From: Rikenella microfusus | Lineage (GTDB): Bacteria > Bacteroidota > Bacteroidia > Bacteroidales > SZUA-534 | Assembly: GCA_020719105.1 (NCBI GenBank) | Contig: DYQV01000092.1 | Location: 1-8,783, forward strand | DNA: 8,783 nucleotides | Reading direction: 5' to 3' | Shown: positions 1 to 7,694 of the stretch, piece after piece | Position numbering within the stretch: the first letter of the stretch is position 1 | Layout of the letters: the number at the start of each line of letters is the position of its first letter | Position numbers and translations under genes: made by a program | Notes under the pieces: model-generated | Seen by the model: the letters and a program-made list of their open reading frames with translations, nothing else | What the model was told of the DNA's origin: nothing | Database searches by the model: none

Positions 1-9
1 TTAAAGATT

Positions 10-40
10 AAAGCCGATGGTTCATTCACCGGCTTTTTTT
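10..40 (+). terminator. Intrinsic terminator-like hairpin, possibly bidirectional
   Basis: The arms AAAGCCG (10-16) and CGGCTTT (30-36) are perfectly complementary, and a run of seven T (34-40) follows on the plus strand. The inner bases can add a GGT/ACC pairing. The best orientation is plus, so it would end a plus-strand gene lying before the window. Read on the minus strand it sits about 40 bases after the rnr stop codon and is followed by TTTAATCTTTAA, a poorer U-tract, so it could also end the rnr transcript. The shape is clear; the direction of use is inferred. Confidence 0.7.
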
Positions 41-77
41 ATTTCATTGAATAAGGGGAAAAATTGTTCTCGTTCCA

Positions 78-2294
78 TCAAAACCTTCTCCTGCTCATCG
101 TTGGTTTTACTGCAACAAAAGATTCTTCGCCGGGGGCTTTCACTATTTCAAAATCGAGTTGTTTTTTAACCATATTTGCCGACACCACTTTAATAGTCAC
201 GTCATCACCCATGGTGTACCGTCGCTTGAAACGTTCCCCAATAAGTGCAAACTCGGCTTCATCAAATTCATAAAAATCGTCGGTTAAGGTGCGCACCGGA
301 ACCATCCCTTCACATTTATTGTCGTTAAGTTCCACATAAATACCCCACTGGGTTACTCCCGATATGATTCCTGTAAACTCTTTGCCTACGTTATCTTTCA
401 TAAACTCCACTTGTTTGTATTTCACCGATGCTCTTTCGGCATTGGCGGACAATTGTTCCATATCGGAAGAGTGCTTGCACATTTCCTCATACTTATCTGG
501 TGGAACTGTTTTTCCTCCTTCAAGGTAATGTTCCAATAAACGGTGAACCATCATGTCGGGATACCTCCGGATGGGCGAAGTAAAGTGCGAATAATAATCG
601 AATGCCAACCCATAATGGCCAATATTTTTAGTAGAATAAATGGCTTTGGCCATGGTTCGGATAGCCAAAGTCTCTACCACTGTTTGCTCATTTTTACCCT
701 GCACATCAACCAAAAGTTGATTCATTGATTCCGCTATTTTCTTGGGTGTTTTGGTTTGCATTTGATATCCAAACCGTTTTATAAATAAAGAAAAAGCATT
801 TAATTTTTCCTGATTGGGCTCGTCGTGCACCCGATAAACAAAAGTACGAACGTGATTGTGAGCATCAGGTTTACCAATAAATTCGGCTACTTTTTTATTA
901 GCCAACAACATAAACTCTTCAATGAGTTGATTGCTTTCCTTGTTTTCTTTTAAATAAACGCCAATGGGTTTTGCATTCTCATCAAGGTTAAATTTAACCT
1001 CACTGCGTTCAAATGCTATTGAACCTGCCTGAAACCTCTTTTTGCGGAGCTTTTTAGCCAATTCCTGCAGGGCTAAAATCTCTTCACTTAAATCCCCTTT
1101 ACCGGTTTCAATAACTTCCTGAGCTTCTTCGTAAGCAAAACGTCGGACAGAATTGATAATGGTTTTCCCGAACCATTGTTTAATAATATGAGCTTCGGCA
1201 TCCATTTCAAAAACCGCTGAAAAACAAAGTTTGTCTTCATTTGGCCGTAATGAACATATTAAATTTGAAAGCCGTTCTGGTAACATAGGAACAACCCTAT
1301 CAACCAAATAAACAGAAGTTGCCCGTTCAAACGCTTCCTTTTCCAAGGTGGAATTTGGCCTCACGTAATGGGTAACATCGGCAATGTGAACCCCTACTTC
1401 AATGTTCCCGTTCTTTAGTTTTTGGTACGAAAGGGCATCATCAAAATCCTTGGCATCAAAGGGGTCGATAGTAAAGGTGGTTATCTTCCGGAAATCGCGT
1501 CGTCGGCTTATTTCCTCTTCGGAAATTATATCTGAAATTTTTTCAGCCGATTCAAGCACTCGTTTTGGAAATTCATAAGGAAGTCCAAATTCAGCTAAAA
1601 TGGCATGCATTTCCACTTCATTATCTCCGGGCATTCCAAGCACTTCAATAATTTCACCAATCGGATTTTTTTGATTTTCAGGCCAATCAATGATTTTGGC
1701 AATGGCTTTTTGACCGCTGGTGGCTTTATTTAGATTTTCGATGGGAATAAAAATATCGAAAGGCATTTGATTCTTTTCGGGGATAAGAAATGCAAAATGC
1801 TGGGAAACCTCAACAATGCCTACAAATGTATCGCGGTTGCGTTTCAGAATTTCAACTACTTCGCCTTCCACATGGTTGCGCATTTTTCGGGCATGAACAT
1901 ATACTTTCACCAAATCGTCGTGTAGGGCGTGATTTAGGTTTTTAGCAGCAATAAATACATCCCGCTCAATTTGATCGGAGATTATGTAGGCCGAACCTTT
2001 CGCGGTTAAATCCACTTTACCGATTATATAATTACCCTGTGTTTTGAGTTTAAACTTTCCCCGGTGTATTTCAATCAAATCGCCCTTTTTCGACAGCTCA
2101 ACCAGGCAACTATTTATTAATCGGCTGGTTTGACCATCTTTTATATGCAAAAGCTTGGCCATCTGTTTGTAATTCAACGAACGACCAAGGTCTTCATTAA
2201 ATACCCCAAGTATTTTATTTATTAAAGCCGGACGGTTGTAAGAAGGAGCATTTCCACTCTTGTCACTGTGTTCTGGTTTCAGTTTTTTTGACAT
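78..2294 (-). CDS. rnr: Ribonuclease R (RNB-family 3'-5' exoribonuclease)
   Basis: This is a processive, hydrolytic 3'-5' exoribonuclease of the cytoplasm that degrades structured RNA and takes part in RNA turnover and quality control. With the start at 2294 (MSKKLKPEHS) it has 738 residues, close to the family's usual length. Visible parts are an N-terminal winged-helix region (about 22-80), two cold-shock/OB domains (about 87-205), the RNB catalytic domain (about 265-590) and a C-terminal S1 domain (about 637-718). The magnesium-binding aspartates appear as DPFDAKDFDD (D277, D283, D285, D286), with the spacing seen in RNase II/R. The later conserved block SHFTSPIRRYPDMMVHR is at 569-585. 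The tail after S1 is short, unlike the long lysine-rich tail of the E. coli enzyme. The reading frame stays open 39 codons upstream to 2411, but that part overlaps the PAP2-like gene and does not look like RNase R. The start used lies 7 bp after that gene's stop codon, so the two are probably cotranscribed. Confidence 0.97.
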   Translation of the reverse strand: MSKKLKPEHSDKSGNAPSYNRPALINKILGVFNEDLGRSLNYKQMAKLLHIKDGQTSRLINSCLVELSKKGDLIEIHRGKFKLKTQGNYIIGKVDLTAKGSAYIISDQIERDVFIAAKNLNHALHDDLVKVYVHARKMRNHVEGEVVEILKRNRDTFVGIVEVSQHFAFLIPEKNQMPFDIFIPIENLNKATSGQKAIAKIIDWPENQKNPIGEIIEVLGMPGDNEVEMHAILAEFGLPYEFPKRVLESAEKISDIISEEEISRRRDFRKITTFTIDPFDAKDFDDALSYQKLKNGNIEVGVHIADVTHYVRPNSTLEKEAFERATSVYLVDRVVPMLPERLSNLICSLRPNEDKLCFSAVFEMDAEAHIIKQWFGKTIINSVRRFAYEEAQEVIETGKGDLSEEILALQELAKKLRKKRFQAGSIAFERSEVKFNLDENAKPIGVYLKENKESNQLIEEFMLLANKKVAEFIGKPDAHNHVRTFVYRVHDEPNQEKLNAFSLFIKRFGYQMQTKTPKKIAESMNQLLVDVQGKNEQTVVETLAIRTMAKAIYSTKNIGHYGLAFDYYSHFTSPIRRYPDMMVHRLLEHYLEGGKTVPPDKYEEMCKHSSDMEQLSANAERASVKYKQVEFMKDNVGKEFTGIISGVTQWGIYVELNDNKCEGMVPVRTLTDDFYEFDEAEFALIGERFKRRYTMGDDVTIKVVSANMVKKQLDFEIVKAPGEESFVAVKPTMSRRRF

Positions 2295-2301
2295 GATACA
2301 A

Positions 2302-2913
2302 TTATAAATTGAGTGATAACATAATACCTGCTGTAATAATAAAACCAAGCATAAAGCCTGAATATATCTGGCTGGGGTTGTGCTCCTCCAAATAAAGCCT
2401 TGAAGAACCAATGAGCCCTGCCATGAAAATAGAAACCATTAAAAGGCTGTTTAATTGCGATTGATATAGAACCCCTAAAACCGAAAGAAGACCAATAAAA
2501 CCTCCTATACCAATCATGTGCAGACTTATTTTCCATTTCAAATGAACTGCGGTGGCTATTAAAAGGGATACAAACGTGGCAAGCAAGAACTGCTGAAGCA
2601 GTAATGGAGCTCCCGACCGGTGCATTAGGTAATATCCGAAATAATAAAAAACGGCTGTACTTAACATGGGCAGAATACGCTCACGACTTTCTGACATAGT
2701 GATTCCGGTAATTACCCTATAATAATAGAAAATAGGTAACATAGCCAATGGAAAAAATAAGGTTGTTAAGGATACAATCCACAAAATGGCAGCCTTCCCG
2801 TTTTGAGGTAAAAGCGATAAATGGCTAAATGCCAAAATGACCAGAATCCCTGCCATGGGCATTAATACAGGGTGAAACAGGTACGAAACAGTTTTTGATG
2901 CTTGTTTAATCAT
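2302..2913 (-). CDS. PAP2-like integral membrane protein (putative lipid phosphatase family)
   Basis: This 203-residue protein is very hydrophobic, with about six or seven membrane segments (roughly 13-32, 42-62, 84-104, 106-124, 133-150, 153-169, 184-200). The PAP2/phosphatidic-acid phosphatase superfamily has three motifs: KX6RP, PSGH and SRX5HX3D. Here I see a loose first motif (SESRERILP, 75-82), SLH (130-132) in place of SGH, and SRLYLEEHNPSQ (171-182), which fits SRX5HX3 but ends in Q182 instead of Asp. The two histidines (H132, H178) and the arginine (R172) are kept. Members of the superfamily remove phosphate from lipid or isoprenoid phosphates at the membrane; whether this one is active and on what substrate cannot be said. 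It starts 3 bp after the rpoN stop codon and ends 7 bp before rnr, so it is the middle gene of a likely operon. Confidence 0.8.
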   Translation of the reverse strand: MIKQASKTVSYLFHPVLMPMAGILVILAFSHLSLLPQNGKAAILWIVSLTTLFFPLAMLPIFYYYRVITGITMSESRERILPMLSTAVFYYFGYYLMHRSGAPLLLQQFLLATFVSLLIATAVHLKWKISLHMIGIGGFIGLLSVLGVLYQSQLNSLLMVSIFMAGLIGSSRLYLEEHNPSQIYSGFMLGFIITAGIMLSLNL

Positions 2914-2916
2914 GGT

Positions 2917-4362
2917 TTATAATTCCTTACGCAGCCGGGCTACCGGTATGCCCAATTGTTCACGGTATTTGGCTACAGTGCGTCGGGCAATTTGGTACTC
3001 TTTTTCGATTAGTATTTCAGTCAACCGCTCATCAGTAAGTGGTCTTTTTTTGTTCTCACCATTAATTGCTTCTTCAAGAATACTTTTAACTTCACGGGCA
3101 CTTACCTCTTCACCACTGGTTGTTTGCATTGCCTCTGAGAAAAACGACTTCAAAGAAAGTATTCCAAAATCAGTTTGAATGTATTTACTATTGGCAACCC
3201 GCGATATCGTTGATATATCAAGTCCGGTGGCGTCTGCTATATCTTTCAATATCATGGGTCTAAGTTTTTTCTCATCGCCGTCAATAAAGTATTCTTTCTG
3301 ATACCCCAGAATGGCCTCCATAGTAACCAACAGTGTATTCTGCCGTTGCCTGATAGCATCAATAAACCAACGGGCTGAATCTAGTTTTTGCTTAACAAAC
3401 ATAATGGTTTCTTTATCTGTCCTGCTTTTTTTTGCTTTTTTCCGGGCATAAGAATCCAGCATGGTAGAATAGGTTTTACTTACCCTTAGATCAGGCACGT
3501 TCCGCTCGTTGAGCGATATTTCAAATTTTCCTTCAATGTTTTCAAGTATAAAATCCGGTGTTATGGGCCTATTTGCCTGATCCCGCGGATCGGAATATCC
3601 ACCACCCGGTTTTGGATTTAAATGGAGAATTTCATCAAGGGCTTCTTTCAACTGTTCCTCTTCAATATTCAGCTTGTTGATTATTTTGTAGTAATGCTTA
3701 CGGGTAAATTCCATAAAATGGTCGGCCAATATCTGTTCAGCCAACACTATTACTGGATTGTTTTTATCGCGTTTCCGAATTTGAATCAGCAAGCATTGTT
3801 GTAAGTTGATAGCCCCCACTCCCGGAGGATCAAAATCCTGAATAACGGCCAATATATGTTCCAATTGCTCAATACCGGTTTCTATATTCAATGCAAATGC
3901 CAGATCATCCACAATGGCATCCAAATCACGACGCAGGTAGCCGTCATCGTCAATATTCCCAATAATATACTCTGCTAACTTGCGCTCAAAATCAGTGAGA
4001 ACCCTTAAACCCAATTGAGCCAATAAACTTTCATGAAAGGTGGACCCCAGAGAAAAAGGAATCTCTTTTCTATCATCATCGCTGGAGTAGTTATTGGCTT
4101 TTAATTTATAGGATGGTGTATCATCTTCATCGGAAAGGTAATCTTCAATGGAAACCTCTTCCTGCTCCTTTTCCTCTTTGTCATCCTTATCCTGATCAAA
4201 ATCGGCATCCGTATTCCCTTCCTCTAAAGCGGGGTTTTCTTCAATCTCCTTTTTGATGCGCTGATTCAATTGCATGGTAGGAATCTCCAGCAATTTGATG
4301 AGCTGTATCTGTTGAGGAGATAACTTCTGTAATAACTTCTGTTGTAACCGCTGATTTAACAT
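2917..4362 (-). CDS. rpoN: RNA polymerase sigma-54 factor
   Basis: Sigma-54 directs core RNA polymerase to -24/-12 promoters and needs an ATP-driven enhancer-binding activator for open-complex formation. With the start at 4362 (MLNQRLQQKL) it has 481 residues, a normal length. Region I is the Gln/Leu-rich segment 1-46. Region II (about 48-100) is strongly acidic and variable. The core-binding domain follows (about 105-290). The DNA-binding part contains a helix-turn-helix near 371-395 (KDIADATGLDISTISRVANS) and the family signature RpoN box ARRTVAKYRE at 459-468. The frame is open 33 codons further upstream to 4461, but those residues do not resemble region I, so the internal ATG was chosen. 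No enhancer-binding activator is encoded in this window. The gene heads a cluster with the PAP2-like gene (3-bp gap) and rnr. Confidence 0.97.
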   Translation of the reverse strand: MLNQRLQQKLLQKLSPQQIQLIKLLEIPTMQLNQRIKKEIEENPALEEGNTDADFDQDKDDKEEKEQEEVSIEDYLSDEDDTPSYKLKANNYSSDDDRKEIPFSLGSTFHESLLAQLGLRVLTDFERKLAEYIIGNIDDDGYLRRDLDAIVDDLAFALNIETGIEQLEHILAVIQDFDPPGVGAINLQQCLLIQIRKRDKNNPVIVLAEQILADHFMEFTRKHYYKIINKLNIEEEQLKEALDEILHLNPKPGGGYSDPRDQANRPITPDFILENIEGKFEISLNERNVPDLRVSKTYSTMLDSYARKKAKKSRTDKETIMFVKQKLDSARWFIDAIRQRQNTLLVTMEAILGYQKEYFIDGDEKKLRPMILKDIADATGLDISTISRVANSKYIQTDFGILSLKSFFSEAMQTTSGEEVSAREVKSILEEAINGENKKRPLTDERLTEILIEKEYQIARRTVAKYREQLGIPVARLRKEL

Positions 4363-4372
4363 GCAACGTTGC
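4363..4372. repeat. Perfect 10-bp palindrome abutting the rpoN start codon
   Basis: GCAACGTTGC is its own reverse complement and lies directly next to the rpoN ATG (4362-4360), with a run of five A just upstream on the coding strand. In RNA it could form at most a very short stem at the ribosome entry site; in DNA it could be a protein-binding site. The symmetry is seen directly; any regulatory role is inference. Confidence 0.45.
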
Positions 4373-4395
4373 TTTTTCGTATAATTAAAATTAGG

Positions 4396-4441
4396 ATGCA
4401 ATTTAGTGAAAAACCTTGGTATTATTGGTATAAAATTGCAT
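4396..4441. repeat. 9-bp perfect inverted repeat in the rpoN leader, flanking a short direct repeat
   Basis: ATGCAATTT (4396-4404) and AAATTGCAT (4433-4441) are perfect reverse complements separated by 28 bp. The spacer contains two copies of TTGGTAT (4416-4422 and 4425-4431) at a 9-bp period. The element sits 34-79 bp upstream of the rpoN start, a sensible place for an operator or a leader hairpin. No sigma-54 type promoter (GG-N10-GC) and no exact TAnnTTTG box is seen in this leader, so the rpoN promoter is unassigned. The closest match is TAATTTTA (4392-4385, minus strand). Confidence 0.4.
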
Positions 4442-4473
4442 GTTCCATAATCAAAAATCATATTATGTAAACG

Positions 4474-4501
4474 AAAAAGGAACTGCTTTTGTTGCAGATC
4501 C
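4474..4501 (-). terminator. Rho-independent terminator after asnS
   Basis: On the minus strand, GGATCTGC (4501-4494) pairs with GCAGTTCC (4486-4479) around a 7-base loop with one T-T mismatch, and five T follow (4478-4474). It begins 28 bases after the asnS stop codon. It should end the cysS-asnS transcript and so separate it from rpoN, which then needs its own promoter within about 110 bp. Confidence 0.75.
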
Positions 4502-4528
4502 TTCTCAATTTAGAATGATTCTTATCTT

Positions 4529-5977
4529 TTAGAATTCAGCATTTTTGGGGGTGCGGGCAAATGGAATCACGTCGCGGATGTTTCCCATACCGGTAACAAA
4601 AAGCATTAAGCGCTCAAACCCAAGCCCATAACCGCTGTGAGGCACGGTTCCGAATTTGCGGGTTTCGAGGAACCACCACATATCGGCTTCATGGATTCCC
4701 ATTTCATCAATGCGGGCTTTTAGTTTTTCATAACTCTCTTCACGTTGCGAACCTCCAATAATCTCCCCAATTCCTGGGAAAAGCACATCCATGGCGCGGA
4801 CGGTTTTGCCGTCTTCGTTTTGCTTCATGTAAAAGGCCTTTATCTGTTTCGGGTAATCGGTTAATATTACCGGTTTTTTATAGTGCTTTTCCACCAAAAA
4901 CCGCTCGTGTTCGCTTTGGAGGTCTATTCCCCATTCCACCGGATATTGGAATTGGCCTTTTTGGTTGGGTTTCGATTTAATAAGAATGTCAATGGCCTCG
5001 GTGTAAGCCAACCGTACAAAGTCGTTTTTGGTAACAAATTCCAGCTTTTCAATCAAAGGCAAATCGGAACGCTCGTTCTGAGGCTTCAATTTCTCTTCTT
5101 CCAACAACCGGTTTTGAAGGAATTCCAAATCATCGCGACAATTATCGAGCGCATATTGTACCAAATACTTGAGCATTTCTTCGGCTAAATCCATGTTGTC
5201 TTTAATGTCGTAAAAGGCCATTTCAGGTTCAATCATCCAGAACTCGGCCAAATGGCGCGATGTATTTGAATTTTCGGCACGGAAAGTGGGTCCAAACGTA
5301 TATATTTCGCCCAAAGCCAATGCGGCCAATTCGCCTTCCAACTGTCCGGAAACGGTTAGGTTGGTCAATTTACCAAAGAAATCTTTTGAATAGTCAACTT
5401 TCCCGTCTTCAGTTTTAGGCAATTTATCGAGGTCGAGCGTGGTAACCTGAAACATTTCGCCTGCGCCCTCGGCATCGGAACCGGTAATAATGGGCGAATG
5501 CATGTAATAAAACCCTTTGCCGTTAAAGAATTGGTGAATGGCAAAAGCCATGGCATGACGGATGCGGAAAACAGCGCTGAACGTATTGGTGCGGAATCGC
5601 AGGTGAGCTTTTTCGCGCAAAAATTCAAGGCTGTGTTTTTTAGGTTGCAACGGATATTCATCGGGATTGGCTTCACCCAAAACCTCTATGCTTTCAGCCT
5701 TTACTTCCACTTTTTGACCTGTTCCTTGGCTTTCTATTAAGGAACCAATAACCGAAAGCGACGCACCGGTATGGATGCGGCTCAAAAGTGTTTCATCAAT
5801 GATTTCAAAGTCGGCTACTATTTGGATATTATGTATGGTTGAACCATCGTTAAGCGCCAAAAAAGCCACATTTTTACTGCCCCGCTTGGTTCGTACCCAG
5901 CCCTTAACACAAACGCTGCTGCCGTAACTTTCCGATTTCAGCACCTTACCGATTTTTGTTCTCTTAATTGCTTCCAT
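4529..5977 (-). CDS. asnS: Asparagine--tRNA ligase (class IIb)
   Basis: This cytoplasmic enzyme charges tRNA-Asn with asparagine using ATP. The 482 residues match the usual bacterial length. An N-terminal OB-fold anticodon-binding domain spans about 15-105, and the class II catalytic domain follows. Motif 1 includes FYYMHSPIIT (156-165, invariant-type P162). Motif 2 is FRAENSNTSRHLAEFW (232-247). Motif 3 is GLGFERL (451-457). The ending IRDVIPFARTPKNAEF is typical of AsnRS and separates it from AspRS and LysRS. A direct AsnRS means tRNA-Asn charging need not depend on the GatCAB amidotransferase route. The gene lies 42 bp after cysS on the same strand, so the two may be cotranscribed; a weak candidate promoter lies in the gap. 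A terminator follows it. Confidence 0.97.
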   Translation of the reverse strand: MEAIKRTKIGKVLKSESYGSSVCVKGWVRTKRGSKNVAFLALNDGSTIHNIQIVADFEIIDETLLSRIHTGASLSVIGSLIESQGTGQKVEVKAESIEVLGEANPDEYPLQPKKHSLEFLREKAHLRFRTNTFSAVFRIRHAMAFAIHQFFNGKGFYYMHSPIITGSDAEGAGEMFQVTTLDLDKLPKTEDGKVDYSKDFFGKLTNLTVSGQLEGELAALALGEIYTFGPTFRAENSNTSRHLAEFWMIEPEMAFYDIKDNMDLAEEMLKYLVQYALDNCRDDLEFLQNRLLEEEKLKPQNERSDLPLIEKLEFVTKNDFVRLAYTEAIDILIKSKPNQKGQFQYPVEWGIDLQSEHERFLVEKHYKKPVILTDYPKQIKAFYMKQNEDGKTVRAMDVLFPGIGEIIGGSQREESYEKLKARIDEMGIHEADMWWFLETRKFGTVPHSGYGLGFERLMLFVTGMGNIRDVIPFARTPKNAEF

Positions 5978-6004
5978 AAATGTTGTTCTTCAAAATATAA
6001 TCGG

Positions 6005-6012
6005 CAAAAATA
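6005..6012 (-). promoter_or_regulatory. Candidate -7 box for asnS
   Basis: On the minus strand TATTTTTG matches the Bacteroidota -7 consensus TAnnTTTG exactly, 27 bp upstream of the asnS start, which would give a leader of about 20 bases. A TTTG at 6040-6037 could be the -33 element, but the spacer of 24 bp is longer than usual. The region is AT-rich, so a chance match is possible. It could allow asnS transcription independent of cysS. Confidence 0.3.
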
Positions 6013-6019
6013 ATAATTC

Positions 6020-7498
6020 CTACCTCATTTCCCATTCAAATCCGTCTTTGGTATCTTTAATTTCAACACCCATGGCAGTCAATTGGCTCCTGATTTTATC
6101 GGAAGTAGCCCAGTCCTTATTTCGTTTGGCTTCCATCCGCATATTTAGTAAAAGGTCAATCAATTGGGATGATAAGTTATTCCCATCTGTTTCGCTCTTT
6201 CCATCGGGAAGAAGGCCAAGGATTTCCAACACAAAATCATTAAAAAGTGTTTTCAGTTCTTGCAGGTTTGCACTGGTTATTTTTTCGTTTCCGGCGACCA
6301 GATTATTTACCATGGATACCGCTTCAAACAAAGCGGCAATTAATATGGGGCTGTTAAAATCGTCGGCCAACGCCTGATAACATTTATCGCTCAGCGGTTT
6401 AATTTCTATAGTTGATGCTTCGGATATCTTAATTTTATCAAGGCTCTGCATGGCTTTCATCAAGCGGTCCAATCCCTTTTCGGCGGCTTGAAGTGCCTCA
6501 TTCGAAAAGTCGAGTGTGCCTCGGTAATGCGCCATAAGTATAAAAAACCTTATAGTCATTGGACTATAAGCCTGTTCCAGCAGTTTGTGGTTTCCGCTAA
6601 ATAGTTCGCTCAGGTTGATGTAATTACCCAACGATTTGCCCATTTTTTGCCCGTTGATGGTTATCATGTTGTTGTGCATCCAGTAATGTACGGCTTCGTG
6701 TCCGTTGGCTGCTGTTGATTGGGCAATTTCAGCCTCGTGATGCGGAAAAACCAAGTCCATTCCACCTCCATGAATATCAAAGGTTTGGCCCAGATACCGC
6801 ATGCTCATGGCCGAACATTCCATGTGCCAGCCGGGAAAACCCTCACTCCACTCCGACGGCCAGCGCATGATGTGCTCCGGGCTTGCTTTTTTCCATAAGG
6901 CAAAATCAAAGCTGTTGTGCTTTTCCGACTGCCCGTCGAGTGCACGCGTATTCTCGAGCAAATCTTCCAGATTGCGGCCTGATAACTTGCCGTAATTGTA
7001 TTTTTGGTTGTATTTCAAAACATCAAAATAAATGGAGCCATTCGATTCATAAGCGTACCCGTTTTTCAATATTTGGCGCACCATTTCCTGTTGCTCAATG
7101 ATGTGTCCACTGGCCCGGGGTTCAATGCTTGGGCTCATTACATTCAGTGCCCGCATAAAATGTTGGTAACTCTCGGTATATTTGTGCACCACTTCCATGG
7201 GTTCCAACTCTTCGATCCTTGCTTTCTTGGCAATCCTATCTTCGCCTTCGCCGGCATTTTCATCCACCAAATGGCCTACATCGGTAATGTTGCGCACATA
7301 GCGCACTTTATAGCCCAGGTGTCTGAAAAACCTGACTACCAAATCGAAGGTAATGGCCGGACGGGCATGGCCCAAATGGGCTTCGCCATAAACGGTAGGC
7401 CCACAAACATATAAACCCAAATGGTTTGGTTGAATGGGTACAAATTCTTCCTTCTCGCGTGTTAGCGTATTATAAATGAAAATTTTCGGTGCGGTCAT
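6020..7498 (-). CDS. cysS: Cysteine--tRNA ligase (class Ia)
   Basis: This cytoplasmic enzyme activates cysteine with ATP and loads it on tRNA-Cys. The 492 residues fit the family. The Rossmann catalytic domain opens with YVCGPTVYGEAHLGHARP, in which HLGH (41-44) is the HIGH signature. The second signature is KMGKS (285-289), a Gly variant of KMSKS. The active-site zinc ligands are all present by comparison with the E. coli enzyme: C32, C228 (in GWHMECS), H253 and E257 (in HGGGMDLVFPHHEAE). The C-terminal part (about 310-492) holds the DALR-type helical and anticodon-binding regions and ends in DGFEWEMR. A good -7 box lies 23 bp upstream of the start; asnS follows after 42 bp on the same strand. 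Confidence 0.97.
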   Translation of the reverse strand: MTAPKIFIYNTLTREKEEFVPIQPNHLGLYVCGPTVYGEAHLGHARPAITFDLVVRFFRHLGYKVRYVRNITDVGHLVDENAGEGEDRIAKKARIEELEPMEVVHKYTESYQHFMRALNVMSPSIEPRASGHIIEQQEMVRQILKNGYAYESNGSIYFDVLKYNQKYNYGKLSGRNLEDLLENTRALDGQSEKHNSFDFALWKKASPEHIMRWPSEWSEGFPGWHMECSAMSMRYLGQTFDIHGGGMDLVFPHHEAEIAQSTAANGHEAVHYWMHNNMITINGQKMGKSLGNYINLSELFSGNHKLLEQAYSPMTIRFFILMAHYRGTLDFSNEALQAAEKGLDRLMKAMQSLDKIKISEASTIEIKPLSDKCYQALADDFNSPILIAALFEAVSMVNNLVAGNEKITSANLQELKTLFNDFVLEILGLLPDGKSETDGNNLSSQLIDLLLNMRMEAKRNKDWATSDKIRSQLTAMGVEIKDTKDGFEWEMR

Positions 7499-7520
7499 GC
7501 TTGCTCTGATTTTGAATGTG

Positions 7521-7528
7521 CAAAGCTA
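7521..7528 (-). promoter_or_regulatory. cysS: Candidate -7 box of the cysS promoter
   Basis: On the minus strand TAGCTTTG matches the Bacteroidota -7 consensus TAnnTTTG exactly and ends 22 bp before the cysS ATG, giving a predicted leader of roughly 15 bases. The expected -33 region holds only a T-run (TTTT at 7554-7551, 22-bp spacer) and not TTTG. Box and position agree well; activity is inferred. Confidence 0.5.
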
Positions 7529-7565
7529 AAAATATTTCTTTAATTGAGGAAAAAGCAGGAATTAA

Positions 7566-7634
7566 CCCGCTTTATTCATACCTGAGCATAGCGAAAGGCA
7601 TGAATGTGCGACGGGTATTGGGTTGCAAAGCGGG
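7566..7634. other. Predicted three-way-junction RNA or DNA structure
   Basis: Stem A is CCCGCTTT (7566-7573) with AAAGCGGG (7627-7634), a perfect 8-bp match. Inside it, with no unpaired base at the left joint, stem B pairs ATTCATACCT (7574-7583) with AGGCATGAAT (7596-7605), 9 of 10 positions. Two bases later, stem C pairs GCGAC (7608-7612) with GTTGC (7622-7626), abutting stem A. The three stems are mutually compatible and fill the whole element. The strand is unclear: on the plus strand stem C has a G-U wobble and stem B an A-C mismatch; on the minus strand the reverse holds. A plus-strand reading is followed about 60 bases later by a terminator-like hairpin, which would suit a small RNA. 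The function is unknown. Confidence 0.4.
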
Positions 7635-7668
7635 AACCGAACAAAGTGAGCTCACGCAAGTAAACCCC

Positions 7669-7687
7669 TCCCGATTTTACATCGGGA
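7669..7687. repeat. 7-bp inverted repeat TCCCGAT/ATCGGGA
   Basis: TCCCGAT (7669-7675) and ATCGGGA (7681-7687) pair perfectly around a 5-base loop. The right arm runs directly into the 8-bp palindrome ATAGCTAT (7687-7694), so GGGA here can instead pair with TTCCC at 7694-7698. There is no T-run on either side, so it is not itself a terminator. Confidence 0.55.
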
Positions 7688-7694
7688 TAGCTAT

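Noticed and set aside
2295..2411. N-terminal extension of RNase R by 39 codons (from MVLQGFIW)
   Set aside because: It overlaps the 3' end of the PAP2-like gene, is hydrophobic and Cys-containing, and does not resemble RNase R. MSKKLKPEHS at 2294 leaves the usual domain order and length.
4363..4461. N-terminal extension of RpoN by 33 codons (from MIFDYGTC)
   Set aside because: Sigma-54 region I begins with the Gln/Leu-rich MLNQRLQQKL. The extension has no family similarity and would cover the leader palindromes.
4363..4528. A sigma-54 (-24/-12) promoter upstream of rpoN for autoregulation
   Set aside because: I looked for GG-N10-GC on the minus strand and found none; the nearby GG and GC pairs have spacings of 5, 13 and 14.
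5365..5676. Minus-strand open frame of 103 codons inside asnS in another frame
   Set aside because: It lies wholly within the conserved asnS catalytic domain and shows no family pattern.
7004..7414. Plus-strand open frame of 136 codons inside cysS
   Set aside because: It is the antisense shadow of a strongly conserved cysS region (HLGH and zinc-site domain) and has no recognisable domain of its own.
7499..7565. T-box or other tRNA-sensing leader for cysS
   Set aside because: The probable leader is only about 15 bases from the -7 box, there is no T-box sequence, and no anti-terminator with U-tract precedes cysS on the minus strand.
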